Below are positions 61,833 to 64,000 of a DNA stretch of 64,000 bases, piece by piece; positions within the stretch are counted from its first letter, which is position 1; each line of letters opens with the position of its first letter. The stretch covers positions 868,001-932,000 of the forward strand of contig NZ_VOQS01000003.1 of assembly GCF_007995085.1 (NCBI RefSeq), given 5' to 3'. The DNA is from Paraburkholderia azotifigens. GTDB lineage: Bacteria; Pseudomonadota; Gammaproteobacteria; Burkholderiales; Burkholderiaceae. The notes beneath the pieces were generated by a model, which ran no database searches, was not told the origin of the DNA, and saw only the letters and a program-made list of their open reading frames with translations. A program made the position numbers and the translations under genes.

Positions 61833-62588
61833 ATGGACCTGGACTCGATTCGCAAAAATGCTTTTGCGATGCCCGTACACAATCCCGCTTTTCCGCGTCC
61901 GCCGTTTCGATTCGTGAACCGCGAATACTTCATTATTTCGTACGAAAGCGATCCCGACGCGATTGCCGCTGTCGTACCCGCACCGCTCAAGCCCGAAAAT
62001 GCGCTGGTGCACTACGAGTTCATCCGCATGCCCGATTCGTCGGGCTTCGGCGATTACACGGAAAGCGGCCAGGTCATTTCCGTGCGCGACACGGAGGGCC
62101 GGCTCGGCAACTACACGCATTCGATGTATCTCGACGACGAAGGCCCGATCGCGGCAGGCCGCGAAATCTGGGGCTTTCCCAAGAAGCTCGCGCGCCCGCA
62201 CATCAGCGTGGACGGCAACGACACGCTGCTGGGCACGCTCGATTACGGCACGCAGCGTATCGCGACGGGCACGATGGGCTACAAGCACTGGACGCTCGAC
62301 ATGGAAGCCGAGCGCGTCAAGCTCGCCGAGACGCCGAACTATCTGTTGAAAGTGATCCCGCATGTCGACGGCTCGGCCCGCGTGTGCGAACTGGTGCGCT
62401 TCTTTCTGCGCGACGTGACGGTGCTCGGCGCGTGGGCGGGACCGGCCGCGCTCGAGCTGCGGCATCATGCGCTCGCACCCGTGGCGGATCTGCCCGTGCG
62501 GCGCGTGGTGGGCGCGCGTCAGGTCATCGCGCATCTCACGCTGGATATCGGAGAAGTCGCGTTCGATTATCTGGCGAACGCCGAATAG
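61833..62588 (+). CDS. adc: Acetoacetate decarboxylase
   Basis: The 251-residue protein has the ADC signature [16 protein letters not shown], in which one of the two adjacent lysines is the Schiff-base catalytic residue. Other core segments are [19 protein letters not shown] and [17 protein letters not shown]. It would decarboxylate acetoacetate to acetone and CO2; homologues often act on related oxo acids instead. It is a single gene, about 100 bases after the VOC gene, with its own GGGAGAACC site. Confidence 0.87.
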   Translation: MDLDSIRKNAFAMPVHNPAFPRPPFRFVNREYFIISYESDPDAIAAVVPAPLKPENALVHYEFIRMPDSSGFGDYTESGQVISVRDTEGRLGNYTHSMYLDDEGPIAAGREIWGFPKKLARPHISVDGNDTLLGTLDYGTQRIATGTMGYKHWTLDMEAERVKLAETPNYLLKVIPHVDGSARVCELVRFFLRDVTVLGAWAGPAALELRHHALAPVADLPVRRVVGARQVIAHLTLDIGEVAFDYLANAE

Positions 62589-62643
62589 CAGCGACGCGGG
62601 CCGCGCACGCGCTCACCGGGTGCGCTCCGCAAGAGTCGCCTTT

Positions 62644-63531
62644 CTATTTGCTCTCGATCAGTTTGACGAGCGTATGCAGCAGTCGATTCGACGGCGTCGC
62701 GACGCCGAGCGCTTCACCGCGCCGCACGATCAGGCCATTCAGGTGATCGATTTCGCTGCGCTTGCCGCGCGACAGATCTTGCGCCGTGGATGAATACTGC
62801 CCCGGCATCGTTTCGGCGATCATGCGCACGGCCTTGTCGACGTCGCCCGGAATCGTGACGCCGTCGGCCTTCGCGACAGCCAGGCACTCGTCGACGACAT
62901 CGCGCATCACCGTCGTCACGCCTTCGCCTTGCACGAGCCGGCCGTATGGCAACTGCGTGATAGCCGACAACGCGTTGTAAGCGCAATTGAGGATCAGCTT
63001 CGCCCATAGCGCACCGCGCACGTTGTCGGAGATTTCAGTGGGCACGCCTGCCGCGATCAGCGTCTGCGCGACTTCCGCGCTGGCTTTGGACGGCTCGATC
63101 ACCAGTTCGCCACGTCCGTGATGCCGCACGTGTCCCGGTCCGGCCATTTCCGTCGCAACATAAACGACGGCGGCAGCCACTTCCTGCGGCACGAGCTTGC
63201 GCACTTCGTCCGCGTTCTCCACGCCGTTCTGCAGCGACAGCATCAGCGTATCGGGCGCAAGAAAGGGCTTGATTTCGAGCGCCGCGCTTTCGGTATCTGT
63301 GGATTTCACGCAGAACAGCACGAGCTTCGCGCCCTGCACCGCGCTCGCCTGCGTGCTCGCAGCAAGCCGGACGTGTTCGTCGAACGACTGTGTTTCGAGG
63401 CGCAGGCCGCGACGCGCGATAGCCTCGACGTGTTGCGGGCGTCCAATCAATACCACTTCATGTCCCGCGCGCGCCAGCATGCCGCCGTAATAGCAGCCCA
63501 CCGCGCCCGCGCCCATCACGGCGACTTTCAT
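62644..63531 (-). CDS. panE: 2-dehydropantoate 2-reductase
   Basis: The 295-residue ketopantoate reductase has an N-terminal NADPH site MKVAVMGAGAVGCYYGGMLA, the KAxLL-type segment LFCVKSTDTESAA, GALWAKLILNCAYNALSAIT with the catalytic lysine, and a C-terminal KRSEIDHLNGLIVRRGEALG. It reduces 2-dehydropantoate to pantoate for CoA synthesis; paralogues are common. The ATG at 63531 is where the Rossmann fold begins, and an in-frame upstream start would add 12 residues. Confidence 0.9.
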   Translation of the reverse strand: MKVAVMGAGAVGCYYGGMLARAGHEVVLIGRPQHVEAIARRGLRLETQSFDEHVRLAASTQASAVQGAKLVLFCVKSTDTESAALEIKPFLAPDTLMLSLQNGVENADEVRKLVPQEVAAAVVYVATEMAGPGHVRHHGRGELVIEPSKASAEVAQTLIAAGVPTEISDNVRGALWAKLILNCAYNALSAITQLPYGRLVQGEGVTTVMRDVVDECLAVAKADGVTIPGDVDKAVRMIAETMPGQYSSTAQDLSRGKRSEIDHLNGLIVRRGEALGVATPSNRLLHTLVKLIESK

Positions 63532-63626
63532 AGGTAACGCTCTTCTGTGCGGAATTTGAACCGTCAAAACTTACCACATGGCGCGCGCGGATGCGGCAAA
63601 GGCAGCGCGATGCGCACGTGATTCGA

Positions 63627-64000
63627 TCACGCGCGCGTTCGCACGGCAAGCAGTGCGTCGGCAAATGCGGCTGGCGCTTCTTGCGGCAGGTTGTGCCCGA
63701 CGTTGTCGATGACGCGATGTTCATACGCTCCCGTGAAATGCGGCGCATGATGCGCCGATCCGCCGATCGACATCACGCCATCCGCGCTGCCGTCGAGCGA
63801 AATCGCGGGCACGGAAATGGGCGGTTGCGCGGCGAGTTGCCGTTCCATCGCGTCGTAACGCGGATCGCCGTCCACCAGCGCATAGCGATGCCGGTACGAA
63901 TGAATCACCACGTCGACGAAATCGGGGTGATCGAATGACGCCGCCGTGCGCGCGTAACAGGCGTCATCGAATTGCCAGGTGGGTGACCAGAGCGTCCATA
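63627..64000 (-). CDS. Alpha/beta hydrolase, C-terminal part (continues past window end)
   Basis: The reading frame enters from the right edge with WTLWSPTWQFDDACYARTAA and continues through SFDHPDFVDVVIHSYRHRY and a C-terminal IDNVGHNLPQEAPAAFADAL, where the histidine in NVGHNLPQEAP is the likely catalytic one. Nucleophile and acid lie outside. The size and these motifs fit haloacetate dehalogenase or epoxide-hydrolase-like alpha/beta hydrolases. The substrate is unknown. Confidence 0.8.
   Translation of the reverse strand, partial: WTLWSPTWQFDDACYARTAASFDHPDFVDVVIHSYRHRYALVDGDPRYDAMERQLAAQPPISVPAISLDGSADGVMSIGGSAHHAPHFTGAYEHRVIDNVGHNLPQEAPAAFADALLAVRTRA

Overview
The window is high-GC chromosomal DNA from a betaproteobacterium, most likely Paraburkholderia or a close Burkholderiaceae relative. 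The reasons are two trimeric porins of the Burkholderia type, a phasin, pcaHG next to a pcaQ-like regulator, a DUF4148 protein, and the strong GC third-position bias. That bias also creates long false antisense frames. No rRNA, tRNA, CRISPR array or prophage was seen.

1-14.1 kb is an ectoine/hydroxyectoine catabolic island. It holds doeD (cut by the window edge), doeC, an AsnC/Lrp regulator, doeB, doeA, eutC and eutB, all on the minus strand. The MocR-type regulator enuR follows, and the divergent ABC importer ehuBCDA lies beyond it. Imported ectoine would be opened by DoeA, deacetylated by DoeB to diaminobutyrate, transaminated by DoeD and oxidised by DoeC to aspartate. Between doeC and the AsnC gene sits a ~590-bp palindromic repeat element, itself interrupted by a complete IS5-family insertion with a CTTA target duplication.

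14.2-16.4 kb holds an MFS transporter whose N-terminus is written in repeat DNA, then a second, uninterrupted copy of the palindromic element. 16.4-19.8 kb is a tight four-gene operon: nucleotidyltransferase, LPG-synthase/flippase-like membrane protein, 2OG-Fe(II) oxygenase and CDP-alcohol phosphatidyltransferase. It suggests an unassigned lipid or polar-headgroup pathway. 20.5-21.0 kb contains four copies of a ~63-bp motif with DnaA-box-like ends, spaced about 142 bp apart.

21-29.7 kb carries a HIT protein, a porin, small envelope proteins and a lysine/pipecolate branch (FAD oxidase, AmaB-like dehydrogenase, XRE-cupin regulator). 29.7-33.4 kb is aromatic catabolism: an HPPD-family dioxygenase, a PcaQ-like regulator and protocatechuate 3,4-dioxygenase pcaHG. 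33.6-49.3 kb is mixed: class II aldolase, a mini H-NS-like protein, acyl-CoA synthetase, DUF72, a PhoD-like phosphatase with an unknown partner, a class A PBP, an MctP-like symporter with its small DUF3311 partner, LysR, pirin, DoxX and a second porin.

49.8-55.3 kb is a translationally coupled operon resembling rhizopine mocD-mocE-mocF plus a MocC-like TIM-barrel protein, with a LacI regulator and a divergent SDR. It is probably an oxidative demethylation and inositol-derivative catabolic module. 55.3-64 kb contains a LysR regulator, an AT-rich gene-poor stretch with palindromes, a phasin, a lipoprotein, a TetR/GST divergent pair, a VOC protein, acetoacetate decarboxylase, ketopantoate reductase and the end of an alpha/beta hydrolase.
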